The notes beneath the pieces are model-generated. The model had not been told where the DNA came from, ran no database searches, and saw only the letters and a program-made list of their open reading frames with translations. 64,000 nucleotides of DNA. Origin: Paenibacillus sp. JJ-100. GTDB lineage: Bacteria; Bacillota; Bacilli; Paenibacillales; Paenibacillaceae. Location of the stretch: the NCBI RefSeq assembly GCF_948329825.1, contig NZ_CAOJCM010000001.1:1116001-1180000 (forward strand), in the 5' to 3' direction. Both the position numbers and the translations under genes were made by a program. Below, one piece after another: positions 51,316-59,292 of this stretch; the first letter of the stretch is position 1; each line of letters opens with the position of its first letter.

Positions 51316-52056
51316 ATGTATCATATAGCTATATGTGACGACGACGGACAACAGAGAGAGCTTGTAAGACATCTGCTGGCTGCGTTTTCGCTCAAAACGA
51401 ATATGGAATTCCATATCACCATGTTCAGCTCGGGTGAAGAATTGTTGGAACATTATGTGAATCAGAAAGATTCATTTCATCTGCTTATTTTGGATGTAGA
51501 AATGGGAGGAATGAATGGCATTCAGACTGCCAACGAGATTAGAAGAATGAAGAACATGGATGTGCAGATCATGTTTCTGACGAGCTATCCAGAGTATATG
51601 GTTCAAAGTTTCGATGTCATGACTTTTCAATATTTGATTAAGCCGATCCAAGCTCATGTACTGGAAGAGAAAATGATCAAACTTCACCATTATTTTCAGG
51701 CGATGGATAAAAAGTACGTGGTTATAAAATCGGATTACGATGATTTGATGTTGAAATATGAAGATATCCTGTGGATTGAGGTCGTTAAGAGCCTAACAAT
51801 CAAAAACAAGCTAAAAATAATGACACGTGACCATACGTATGAAACGAAAGGCATTCTGTCAGCATATGCGTCTACAATGAAAGATCACGGTTTTATGCAG
51901 ATTCATCGTTCGGTTCTCATCAATTTGATGTATGTACATAAGTTTACAGGCGCACAGGTCACCATGCTGGACGGAACATCATTGCCCATAGGTCGCACCA
52001 AAATCAAAGAAGTCAAAGATACGTATACTAAATATATGATTATGACGGTTCAATAA
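51316..52056 (+). CDS. LytTR-type response regulator (AgrA-like)
   Basis: 246 residues. The receiver domain starts YHIAICDDDGQQRELV with acidic residues Asp8-Asp10, and the phosphorylation site is Asp60 in HLLILDVEMGGMNG. FLTSYPEY and YLIKPIQ give the Thr/Ser and Lys of the site. The C-terminal LytTR DNA-binding domain covers about 135-240 (LMLKYEDILWIEVV, FMQIHRSVLINLMYVHKFTG). Such regulators bind paired direct repeats of about 9 bp. The histidine kinase gene follows 1 bp later. Matching repeats occur in front of the serine hydrolase gene downstream. Confidence 0.93.
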   Translation: MYHIAICDDDGQQRELVRHLLAAFSLKTNMEFHITMFSSGEELLEHYVNQKDSFHLLILDVEMGGMNGIQTANEIRRMKNMDVQIMFLTSYPEYMVQSFDVMTFQYLIKPIQAHVLEEKMIKLHHYFQAMDKKYVVIKSDYDDLMLKYEDILWIEVVKSLTIKNKLKIMTRDHTYETKGILSAYASTMKDHGFMQIHRSVLINLMYVHKFTGAQVTMLDGTSLPIGRTKIKEVKDTYTKYMIMTVQ

Positions 52057-52057
52057 G

Positions 52058-53347
52058 ATGATTATCTTTCAGTTGATGTCCGTCGTTTTTATGACTCTGC
52101 TAATGACCTTTCAGACTAATTTTTATTTCAATTCTGTGCTCGGCAAGTCCAGACGCAAACCTCGCAGAGCTATATATTTTATCGTGTTTATCCTGTTGAA
52201 CTTTTTGTATTTGGCAATCCGGTTACCTGGAGCTCTTTCTACGATCATCGCATTGGTCTTTATCTTTAGTTTGGCGCAATCTTATCAGGTTGAGTTAAAA
52301 ATAAAGATTATGTATACCGTCATGTACGCAGCGTTGCTGACAACAGTCAATTTAATTTCAATTTATATTGTTAGTGCAATTGAAGGAACCGACTACTTTG
52401 TAGAAGCTATTTATGGTCCCGAGTATTTTTGGTTATTTACTAAAATTCTCTTATTAGGGTGCAGTATTATGTTTGCTGTGATCCCCATTGTGAACCTTAT
52501 TGTTAAGCGCAAAAGTGTTAAGATCCACTATCGATCTTATTTTTTATTTTTGATCGTGACGGTTATTACGGTCTATCAGATTAATGTTATTTCGATATAC
52601 AGTGAGAAAAATATCTATTATATTTTTTCAGTCATCGGTTCTCTTTTTCTCAATGTATTTATCGTGTACGTATTTGATAATGTGGTAGAGAAGACGCAGC
52701 TTGCTCATGAAAACGCACAGCTACAGCAACAGATGGATTACCAGGATGCGAACTATGAAAAGACGGTGCACAGCTTCAAAAATATAAAAAGCATTATTCA
52801 TGATATTAATCAGCAGTTTCTATATATCGAAGAGTGTATGAAACGGAATGAATTAAGTGCAGCACGGGATCATATCCGATTCACCATGAACACGATAGAG
52901 CATGAGTATCAGCGCGTGAATACAGGGAACCTCGTCATTGATGCGCTAGTTACAAATACACTGGCCGTCGGACAAGCAAATGGAATTCGGGTGGATACAC
53001 GCATACAGTTGCATTCCCAAGATGTACACATTGAGCGTTATGACTTATGTGTCGTGCTCGGGAACATGCTGGATAATGCTGTTGAAGCCTCTAAGAAAGT
53101 ACGAGTTGCTGAAGACCGTTATATGTTAATCGCTATTCATTCTACAGCTTCAACGCTAGTAGTCCAGATTATGAACCACACCACCCAGCAAGCGGCAGAC
53201 TTGAAAACGAATAAATCGGATTTGGAATTCCATGGTTTCGGTCTGACGAACATATCTAGAATATGTACGAAATACGGAGGACATATGACGATTGAACAGA
53301 AGCAAGGGTCATTTAATAATATGGTTGTTCTTCCTTACAACTCCTGA
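52058..53347 (+). CDS. AgrC-like sensor histidine kinase (GHKL)
   Basis: 429 residues. Residues 1-215 hold six or seven membrane helices (for example IIFQLMSVVFMTLLMTFQ, IYFIVFILLNFLYLAI, SYFLFLIVTVITVYQINVISIY) and no large outside domain. A short coiled coil leads to the phosphorylated His248 in SIIHDINQQFL. The ATP-binding part has the N box LGNMLDNAVEA and the G box FHGFGLTNI. This is the peptide-sensing AgrC plan. There is no AgrD/AgrB pair in the window, so the signal is either encoded elsewhere or not a cyclic peptide. Confidence 0.92.
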   Translation: MIIFQLMSVVFMTLLMTFQTNFYFNSVLGKSRRKPRRAIYFIVFILLNFLYLAIRLPGALSTIIALVFIFSLAQSYQVELKIKIMYTVMYAALLTTVNLISIYIVSAIEGTDYFVEAIYGPEYFWLFTKILLLGCSIMFAVIPIVNLIVKRKSVKIHYRSYFLFLIVTVITVYQINVISIYSEKNIYYIFSVIGSLFLNVFIVYVFDNVVEKTQLAHENAQLQQQMDYQDANYEKTVHSFKNIKSIIHDINQQFLYIEECMKRNELSAARDHIRFTMNTIEHEYQRVNTGNLVIDALVTNTLAVGQANGIRVDTRIQLHSQDVHIERYDLCVVLGNMLDNAVEASKKVRVAEDRYMLIAIHSTASTLVVQIMNHTTQQAADLKTNKSDLEFHGFGLTNISRICTKYGGHMTIEQKQGSFNNMVVLPYNS

Positions 53348-53372
53348 ACTGTCGTTCAGGGGTTCTTTTTTT
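53343..53372 (+). terminator. Terminator of the two-component operon
   Basis: CCTGAAC pairs exactly with GTTCAGG around TGTC, then GGTTC and a long T-run. It overlaps the kinase stop codon. Confidence 0.75.
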
Positions 53373-53418
53373 CCATTCAGGGTTCTTTTTCGTTCAGCTC
53401 TCTTGTGGCGAATATGAT
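53354..53418 (+). promoter_or_regulatory. Repeated GTTCAG elements and promoter of the serine hydrolase gene
   Basis: GTTCAG at 53354, ATTCAG at 53375 and GTTCAG at 53392 are direct repeats, 21 and 17 bp apart. The 21-bp spacing equals the two-turn spacing of LytTR/AgrA boxes, and the words resemble the LytTR half-site core GTTNAG. TATGAT (53413-53418) is a -10 with a poor -35 overlapping the third repeat. Caveat: the first copy is also part of the terminator stem, and the repeats could have come from a 21-bp duplication. Confidence 0.5.
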
Positions 53419-53457
53419 GAATTTATGCATATATATCCAACGAAGGAGGAAGTTCGA

Positions 53458-55509
53458 ATGAAAAGGATAATTACGATTTTGTGTATGATCATGCTTGTCA
53501 TTATGCCCGTATCGGGAGTCCACGCTAAGGCAGATCAGGAGCAGACGATCGAAGGGAAAGCAAAGAAGATTGCGGAGTTCATGATTCAAAATTATGGTGT
53601 TACGAGTTTGCAATATACGATTATGGATAAAGGTGAAATTATTTTATCGGATGCGGCGGGATTCCATGATAAAGCGAGTCAGAAAATGGTCGGTCAGGAC
53701 ACCATGTACGGCATAGGCTCAGTGAGCAAAATGTACGTCACATCTGCAGTCATGATGCTGGTGGATTCCGGGAAGGTAGACCTGGATAAGCCCCTAACTA
53801 CTTACATTACCGATTTTAAGATGGCTGATCCCCGTTACACAGAGATCACACCGCGTATGTTAATGAATCACTCATCCGGCTTATACGGTACTCACTATGG
53901 TAACAGTATGCTTTTTGATGATAATGATACACGTAATAAAGATGAGCTGTTGCTTAAGCTTCAAACAGAACGGCTCAAGTCGAAGCCGGGGGAATACTCA
54001 GTCTACGCGAATGATGGATTTCAATTGCTGGAGATTCTGGTGGAACGGATGAGTGGACAGAGTTACAGTCAATATGTAGATCAGTTCATCAGCAAGCCGT
54101 TGCAGCTACATTCAACCAAAACGCCATTGGACACATTCAATAGAGACAACTTAGCTGGAGCGTATTGGCCCACACTTCAGCACAAAATGCCTATAGAAAA
54201 TGCGAATATTCTTGGTACGGGTGGTTTGTATTCAACTTCGGAGGAACTAACTCAATTTGCCGAAGTGCTGATGGGGAATCGCTCAGATATTCTGTCTGAA
54301 GCTTCAGCCAAGTCGATGCAAAGTTCGGAGTATCGAAAAGGGATTTGGGTGTCGGATGAAGTGAATTCGTTCAACTATGGTCTCGGCTGGGATGCGGTTG
54401 AACTTGCCCCCTTCAGTGAGTATGGAATCAAGGCACTTGCCAAGGGCGGAGACACAATGATGTATCATGGTATATTAATCACGATCCCCGAGCATGACAT
54501 ATCTATGGCTGTCTTGTCTTCAGGTGGTTCTTCCATATTCAATCAGATGTTCGCCAGTAAAGTGTTGCTGGAGTTGTTGAATGAACAAGGTGTTATAGAT
54601 CACATCAAACCGGATAAAACGTTCTCCACTCCTGTTAAGAAAGCTATGCCTGCTGAGCTTGAGAACTACTCGGGATTGTATGGAATGGTAGGTACAACAC
54701 TGGAGATTAATATTCAGGACGGAGCATTTACATTACCCGGATTACTGGGCGGAATTATCCCCGAACAACAGTATGTGTTCACAGGTGATGATTATTTTAC
54801 CAGTGAAGATGGAAGTGTTAAAGTCAGTTTTGTGAAGGAGAGTAACGCAAAGATATATGTGAAGGTTCAAGGCTATCTAAGCTTGCCGGGGCTGGGACAG
54901 GTGGCTATGAGCTCGTACGATTATCAAAAGCTGGAACATAATAAGCTGGATAAGGGCACAATGGAGAATTGGGCTGCCCGAAATGGTTCGAAATATTTTG
55001 CACTGGACGAAAAAATCACATCCATTTTTTATCTCGTTCCATCGATTCTCATTAAAAATCTCCAAGTCGATCTGGAGCATGGCTATGTGAACGGGACACG
55101 GATTACAGATGAAAATAATACAGAGAATGTGGCAGAAATCCCTGTTATGAACGGTCGGGATGCATTTGATCTAAATATGATGAACAAACAGGGTGCGGAA
55201 ATTCTTATACAGAATGGACAGGAATACATTTCCGAACAAGCTATTCAGCCGATCTTTGGTGGGAGCTCAGGAATGACAACCATTCCGGCTAATGGTCAAG
55301 CGCGGTGGTATGCCATTAGTGGCAAAACTGCAGAAAAAACGATAACAGTGGAATCGCCAGATCAAGGCGGTTATGCCGTCTATAATGAGCAAGGAGAAGT
55401 GCTGCATTTCTCCATAGCGACTGGGGAGAAAACAACTAAACTGCCTCAAAAAGGATTTATCGTTTTTGGTGGTAACGCCGGTGATATTTTCCGTATCCAT
55501 GTGAAATGA
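53458..55509 (+). CDS. Exported beta-lactamase-like serine hydrolase (S12)
   Basis: 683 residues from ATG 53458, with AAGGAGG upstream. Residues 1-24 are a signal peptide (ends HAKA). The penicillin-binding fold covers about 35-390: SVSK gives Ser88 and Lys91, Tyr183-Ala-Asn185 is the YxN motif, and KGGDTMMYHG the third (K/H-T/G-G) motif. The remaining 290 residues contain two beta-rich domains (GLYGMVGTTLEINIQDGAFTLPG and following) seen in some S12 proteins. It may be a D-aminopeptidase or esterase that modifies peptidoglycan peptides or small peptides. It lies directly downstream of an AgrA/AgrC-like pair and is probably its target. Confidence 0.9.
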   Translation: MKRIITILCMIMLVIMPVSGVHAKADQEQTIEGKAKKIAEFMIQNYGVTSLQYTIMDKGEIILSDAAGFHDKASQKMVGQDTMYGIGSVSKMYVTSAVMMLVDSGKVDLDKPLTTYITDFKMADPRYTEITPRMLMNHSSGLYGTHYGNSMLFDDNDTRNKDELLLKLQTERLKSKPGEYSVYANDGFQLLEILVERMSGQSYSQYVDQFISKPLQLHSTKTPLDTFNRDNLAGAYWPTLQHKMPIENANILGTGGLYSTSEELTQFAEVLMGNRSDILSEASAKSMQSSEYRKGIWVSDEVNSFNYGLGWDAVELAPFSEYGIKALAKGGDTMMYHGILITIPEHDISMAVLSSGGSSIFNQMFASKVLLELLNEQGVIDHIKPDKTFSTPVKKAMPAELENYSGLYGMVGTTLEINIQDGAFTLPGLLGGIIPEQQYVFTGDDYFTSEDGSVKVSFVKESNAKIYVKVQGYLSLPGLGQVAMSSYDYQKLEHNKLDKGTMENWAARNGSKYFALDEKITSIFYLVPSILIKNLQVDLEHGYVNGTRITDENNTENVAEIPVMNGRDAFDLNMMNKQGAEILIQNGQEYISEQAIQPIFGGSSGMTTIPANGQARWYAISGKTAEKTITVESPDQGGYAVYNEQGEVLHFSIATGEKTTKLPQKGFIVFGGNAGDIFRIHVK

Positions 55510-55588
55510 ATGTGATGGTAAACGTGTGAATTCATGTGCTATTGATTCAGAGATGTCTGAACAAAAGGAAAATTCAATTATCATTCTT

Positions 55589-55620
55589 AAAACGCTGCGA
55601 GCATAGACTCCAGCGTTTTT
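55589..55620 (+). terminator. Terminator of the serine hydrolase gene
   Basis: AAAACGCTG pairs exactly with CAGCGTTTT around a 13-nt loop, followed by T-rich sequence. Confidence 0.88.
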
Positions 55621-55906
55621 CATTTTTTGTCATGTTTTAATCATCGATTAAAGAGCACTCATTTAGATTATTCAATCCACTGACGATAATAAAACATCTT
55701 GTTCTTTTTTAGTTTTTATCTCGTATCGCACGAATTTTCGTCAAACAACTGTAATTACTGTACAAGTCCAGCGAATACTATCTAGATATAGAGGTGAATG
55801 TACTCGGTTTATGCAGGGAATTATGAGGATAGATTGTCATCGGAGTGTGTTTCGATTTACAATGTAGGAATCATGTTCTTTTTGAAGAACGCAGGGAGAG
55901 AAAATC
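55621..55906. other. Intergenic region before murB
   Basis: No open frame with a ribosome site, no clear palindrome and no consensus -35/-10 pair were seen. AATACTATC and TAGATATA near 55775-55790 are possible -10 words. The region is A/T rich. The murB ribosome site is GGGAGAG just before 55907. Confidence 0.4.
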
Positions 55907-56800
55907 ATGAATATTTTTGAGAACCACATACCTGAAGAAAAAGTGAAATTTAATGAACCCCTAAAAAATCATACGTTTATTCAAATTGGAGGAAAAGCTG
56001 ATATTCTCGTTCATCCGACGACGGTGGAAGAGATCACCAAAGTAGTGGAAATCGCGAACAGCCATCAGCTGCCATTGACCGTCATCGGCAAAGGCTCTAA
56101 CGTCATTATTAAGGATGGAGGCATCCGCGGCGTCACGATTTCACTTAGCCGCTTCGATCAGATTGAAGTGAATGGCACACGGATCAAGGCGCAAAGCGGT
56201 TCTGATATTATTGATGTGTCCAGAACCGCACTTCAACATACGCTAACTGGACTGGAATTCGCCTGCGGCATTCCTGGTAGTACAGGAGGCGCTCTATATA
56301 TGAACGCTGGTGCCTATGGAGGACAAATTGCCGATGTGATTGAAAAGGCGACGGTCATCACTCGTGAAGGCAAAGTTGTCGTTATCCCACGTGAAGAGAT
56401 GAAGCTGAGCTACCGCAACAGTCTCTTTAAGATGGATCATTATATTATTCTAGATGCCGAATTTCAGCTTAACGAAGGTGACCCGGAGGAGATTTCCAGC
56501 AAGATGAAGGAGTTAACGTTCCTGAGGGAATCGAAGCAACCTTTAGAATACCCTTCCTGCGGAAGTGTGTTCAAACGTCCAGAAGGATATTTTGCTGGCA
56601 AACTGATTCAGGATTGTCAACTGCAGGGTATGCGCATCGGGGGTGCTGAAATCTCCACCAAGCATGCAGGATTTATCGTCAATGTGGATCATGCTACGGC
56701 CAAGGATTACGAAGATCTGATTCAATTTATTCAGAAAAAGGTGTGGGATACGTTCCAGGTTGAATTGGAAACGGAAGTAATTTTCTTGGGAGAGTACTAG
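55907..56800 (+). CDS. murB: UDP-N-acetylenolpyruvoylglucosamine reductase
   Basis: 297 residues, the normal size of the type II enzyme of Firmicutes. It reduces UDP-GlcNAc-enolpyruvate to UDP-MurNAc with NADPH and FAD in the cytoplasm. FAD-binding motifs: NHTFIQIGGKADILVHP (about 22-38), PLTVIGKGSNVIIKDGG (about 55-71) and GIPGSTGGALYMNAGAYGG (about 122-140). The catalytic serine is in YPSCGSVFKRPEG and the C-terminal glutamate in the last 10 residues. The gene is a single unit here, not in the mur/dcw cluster, so a second murB may exist elsewhere. Confidence 0.96.
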   Translation: MNIFENHIPEEKVKFNEPLKNHTFIQIGGKADILVHPTTVEEITKVVEIANSHQLPLTVIGKGSNVIIKDGGIRGVTISLSRFDQIEVNGTRIKAQSGSDIIDVSRTALQHTLTGLEFACGIPGSTGGALYMNAGAYGGQIADVIEKATVITREGKVVVIPREEMKLSYRNSLFKMDHYIILDAEFQLNEGDPEEISSKMKELTFLRESKQPLEYPSCGSVFKRPEGYFAGKLIQDCQLQGMRIGGAEISTKHAGFIVNVDHATAKDYEDLIQFIQKKVWDTFQVELETEVIFLGEY

Positions 56801-56874
56801 ATAGAATTTTGAAAGACGGAGTAGGGGTACATGTGTATTGCCTGCCCCGAGGCTAAACGTGATCAATAGGATGA

Positions 56875-56900
56875 GAAGCCGCCAATTGGCGGCTTCTTTA
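56875..56900 (+). terminator. Terminator of murB
   Basis: GAAGCCGCC pairs exactly with GGCGGCTTC around AATT, followed by TTTA. Confidence 0.9.
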
Positions 56901-57028
56901 TGGTCTATCTGTGCAACGAGGAGAACAATACGTGAATTGTGCTCATGTTTGAAGTGTGGGTGAGTTAGAAAAGGATATTGTCGTTATGCGCGCATGTAAG
57001 ATGTAAGTTGTAAGTTTGGGTTCTGCTG

Positions 57029-57799
57029 TTATTTGGCTGTACGATTGGCTTTGACATATTTGAGCTGAGCCACAATGATCACACTGATAATAACTAATAG
57101 AAACCAGGAGCTGATCTTGCTAAAGCTCACCAATTGCCAGCTCTCATGCTGATCAGGGTATTTCCAGGCGTTAAAGAAGGTAGCTATATTTTCAGCCAGC
57201 CAGATGAAAAATCCTACAATAATAAAGGCAAGAGACAGGGGCATACGGTATGTTGTGAGTCGGACTCGGTAGATGATCCACGTTTTCCAGAACACCACAA
57301 ATACGAGTGCTGTCAACCACCAGCGAAAGTCAGGAATGAAGTGATGGGTGAAAAAATTAAGATAGATTGCTCCGCCTAGCATCATCGAAGGAATCATACC
57401 AGGCCAGCTGGTCATATCCATACGTAGTCTTCGCCAGATCTGACACATGAAGCTGGCTACACTGGCGTACATAAACCCGCTGTAGAGGGGGACGCCAAAT
57501 ACCTTCGTATATGCCGGTTCAGGATAAGACCATGATCCCATATGGACTTTGTAGATCTCGAGCATCAGCCCGATCAAGTGAAACACACAAATTACCTTGA
57601 TTTCATCCAGCGTTTCGAGCCCGCTGCGCACCATGAGATACTGGACGGCAAGCAAGATAAGCAGGATGGCATCATAGCGGTAGATATAAGGAAAAGGGAT
57701 AATACTTGAAAGTGCCAGCGTACCAAAAATGGCTACGGGAAAGATACAGCTCATGGCTTGATGATAGCCAAAATGTAATAGCTGAATGATCGATTTCAT
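57029..57799 (-). CDS. DUF817-family integral membrane protein (YoaT-like)
   Basis: 256 residues with seven or eight membrane helices (for example ALSSIIPFPYIYRYDAILLILLAVQYLMV, GFMYASVASFMCQIWRRLRMD, LSLAFIIVGFFIWLAENIATF). The stretch GSWSYPEPAYTKVFGVPLYSGFMYASVASF with many aromatic residues is characteristic of the DUF817/YoaT family, whose function is unknown. Several histidines and acids near membrane ends (FHLIGLMLEIYKVHMGSW) could bind a metal. It lies divergent to the bacillithiol genes with 210 bp between. Confidence 0.85.
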   Translation of the reverse strand: MKSIIQLLHFGYHQAMSCIFPVAIFGTLALSSIIPFPYIYRYDAILLILLAVQYLMVRSGLETLDEIKVICVFHLIGLMLEIYKVHMGSWSYPEPAYTKVFGVPLYSGFMYASVASFMCQIWRRLRMDMTSWPGMIPSMMLGGAIYLNFFTHHFIPDFRWWLTALVFVVFWKTWIIYRVRLTTYRMPLSLAFIIVGFFIWLAENIATFFNAWKYPDQHESWQLVSFSKISSWFLLVIISVIIVAQLKYVKANRTAK

Positions 57800-57911
57800 C
57801 GGGAGTAACTCCTTTTAAATTTCTGATCTGGATTCAAAATTGCCATGGTTCTATATAATAATCTAATCGATCTTGTAGCATTTGAAAAATAAAACAAGAA
57901 AAGCCTTCATT

Positions 57912-57931
57912 TTATGCATCAGATTATGCAT
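57912..57931. repeat. TTATGCAT direct repeat in a divergent gap
   Basis: TTATGCAT occurs at 57912 and 57924. Each contains the palindrome ATGCAT. They lie upstream of yojF-bshB2 and the divergent DUF817 gene. An extended -10 (TGGTAAAAT) follows at 57967-57975. An operator is possible. Confidence 0.35.
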
Positions 57932-58009
57932 TAGAGCAGTTTAAATGTATATTCTTTGTTGCATATGGTAAAATGGAGTTCATACTTTACATGAAACAGG
58001 GAGGCCGTC

Positions 58010-58354
58010 ATGCAACTGATACAACCACAAGATATCCAGCTTCGGCTCGATCGCCTTGTTAATCAGGATGTATACATGCATCTTGAAATGACAACAGGCG
58101 CTTACGCTCAACATTATGATAGTTCACGGCATCCAGCCTCGGCCTTTATTTCTAACGCAGCCATTCGATATACTCAGGGCTCCATTTCAGGTGAGGGACC
58201 TTACCGTGTAGGTCTGAAAACAACAGAAGGCTGGGTTTACGCTGAAGGGCTTACTCACATAGATGAGCAGGAACAAGATAGACTGATTATGGCCGGCCAT
58301 GACAGCCAAGGCAAACTGGTTGTCGCTCTGCAGCTGAGCCTTGAGAAGTTCTAA
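58010..58354 (+). CDS. YojF-family protein paired with BshB2
   Basis: 114 residues with AGGGAGG before the ATG. The DUF1806 pattern is present: MQLIQPQDIQLRLDRLVNQDVYMHLEMTTGAYAQH, then FISNAAIRYTQGSISGEGPYRVGLKTTEGWVYAEGLTH. In B. subtilis the same gene (yojF) lies before bshB2 (yojG). Its biochemical role is not known; a supporting role in bacillithiol metabolism is inferred only from this constant pairing. The next gene starts 22 bp after its stop. Confidence 0.88.
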   Translation: MQLIQPQDIQLRLDRLVNQDVYMHLEMTTGAYAQHYDSSRHPASAFISNAAIRYTQGSISGEGPYRVGLKTTEGWVYAEGLTHIDEQEQDRLIMAGHDSQGKLVVALQLSLEKF

Positions 58355-58376
58355 ATGGAAGTGGAGGAACAACATT

Positions 58377-59054
58377 ATGACAAAGAATGCACATGATGAG
58401 CATCAACGCATCCTGGTGGTTTATCCCCATCCAGACGACGAAGCATTCTCCGTATCGGGTACGTTAGCTAAATACATTGATCGTGGAGCACACGTTACAT
58501 ATGCTTGTTTAACTTTGGGTGAGATGGGACGTAACATGGGTATTCCGCCGTTCGCGAATCGCTTGACTCTGCCATCCATTCGCAAAGAGGAGCTTATTGA
58601 AGCAGCTAGTGCGATTGGAATTCAAGATTTAAGGATGCTTGGCTTTCACGATAAAATGGTAGAGTTTGAAGATCCTCAATTGCTGGATGGCAGTATTATG
58701 GCTCTCCTTGAGGAAATCAAACCTTCCCTGGTATTTACATTTTATCCCGGATACAGTGTTCACCCGGATCATGATGCGACAGGAGCCGCAGTCATTAGAG
58801 CCATCGGCCGTCTGCCACAGGAGCAGCGCCCAGTCGTTCACTGTGTTGCTTTCTCTAATAATCATGAGCAGCATATTGGTAAGCCTGATGTAACCGTAGA
58901 TGTCTCTGAATTTTTGGCGCAAAAGCTGGCCTCGATTCGTGCTCACCGTTCACAATTTCAGGCTGCGGAGTTGCTTGGTAACCGCAAGCTGAACGATGAA
59001 GAACTTCAAGCCCGCTTTGGGCGTGAACGTTTTTGGACCTATCCATTCGCATAA
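58377..59054 (+). CDS. bshB2: Bacillithiol biosynthesis deacetylase
   Basis: 225 residues, PIG-L/LmbE fold. The zinc motif is YPHPDDEAFSVSG (HPDDE, about 17-21) with the third ligand in VHPDHDATG. LGEMGRNMGIPPFANRLTLPSIRKEEL and LGFHDKMVEFED match BshB2. It removes the acetyl group from GlcNAc-malate, giving GlcN-malate for bacillithiol, the low-molecular-weight thiol of Firmicutes. GTGGAGG precedes the ATG. Its order after yojF is as in B. subtilis. Confidence 0.93.
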   Translation: MTKNAHDEHQRILVVYPHPDDEAFSVSGTLAKYIDRGAHVTYACLTLGEMGRNMGIPPFANRLTLPSIRKEELIEAASAIGIQDLRMLGFHDKMVEFEDPQLLDGSIMALLEEIKPSLVFTFYPGYSVHPDHDATGAAVIRAIGRLPQEQRPVVHCVAFSNNHEQHIGKPDVTVDVSEFLAQKLASIRAHRSQFQAAELLGNRKLNDEELQARFGRERFWTYPFA

Positions 59055-59057
59055 GCT

Positions 59058-59098
59058 GAATGAAAGAAAGTCGCCAATACGGCGGCTTTCTTTCATTC
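59058..59098. terminator. Very long dyad terminator after bshB2
   Basis: TGAATGAAAGAAAG-T-CGCC pairs with GGCG-G-CTTTCTTTCATTCA around AATAC: 18 paired bases with one mismatch. T-rich on the 3' side. Confidence 0.88.
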
Positions 59099-59107
59099 AA
59101 TCACAAA

Positions 59108-59174
59108 TTGGACACAAAAGAGCACAACGTATAGCCTGATGGGGCTATATGTGGAATTTATCATTTTCGATAAA
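59108..59174 (+). promoter_or_regulatory. Candidate promoter and dyad upstream of the nos operon
   Basis: TTGGAC (59108-59113), 16 nt, TATAGC is a weak promoter. TTTATC (59157-59162) and GATAAA (59169-59174) form a perfect inverted repeat with a 6-nt spacer, suitable for a regulator. No FNR consensus box (TGTGA-N6-TCACA) was seen. Confidence 0.4.
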
Positions 59175-59244
59175 CTGTATTGTGGGAAGGACGGGCTTAA
59201 GTCTTAGCTGTAACACCTTGGAAAAGGAATGGAGGGAAGTGGTA

Positions 59245-59292
59245 ATGCAATGGATGAACAATGCAGTAGAATCGGAGGCTTACCTATCCTGA
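59245..59292 (+). CDS. Possible 15-residue leader peptide before nosD
   Basis: GGAGGG (59231-59236) lies exactly 8 nt before this ATG, better placed than for any nosD start. The frame reads MQWMNNAVESEAYLS and stops at 59290-59292, 2 nt before an in-frame GTG of nosD (59295). It may couple translation into nosD, or it may be chance. Confidence 0.3.
   Translation: MQWMNNAVESEAYLS

Noticed and set aside
53343..53397. GTTCAG repeats as proof of LytTR binding
   Set aside because: The first copy is half of a terminator stem and a 21-bp duplication would give the same pattern, so it is kept as a hypothesis only.
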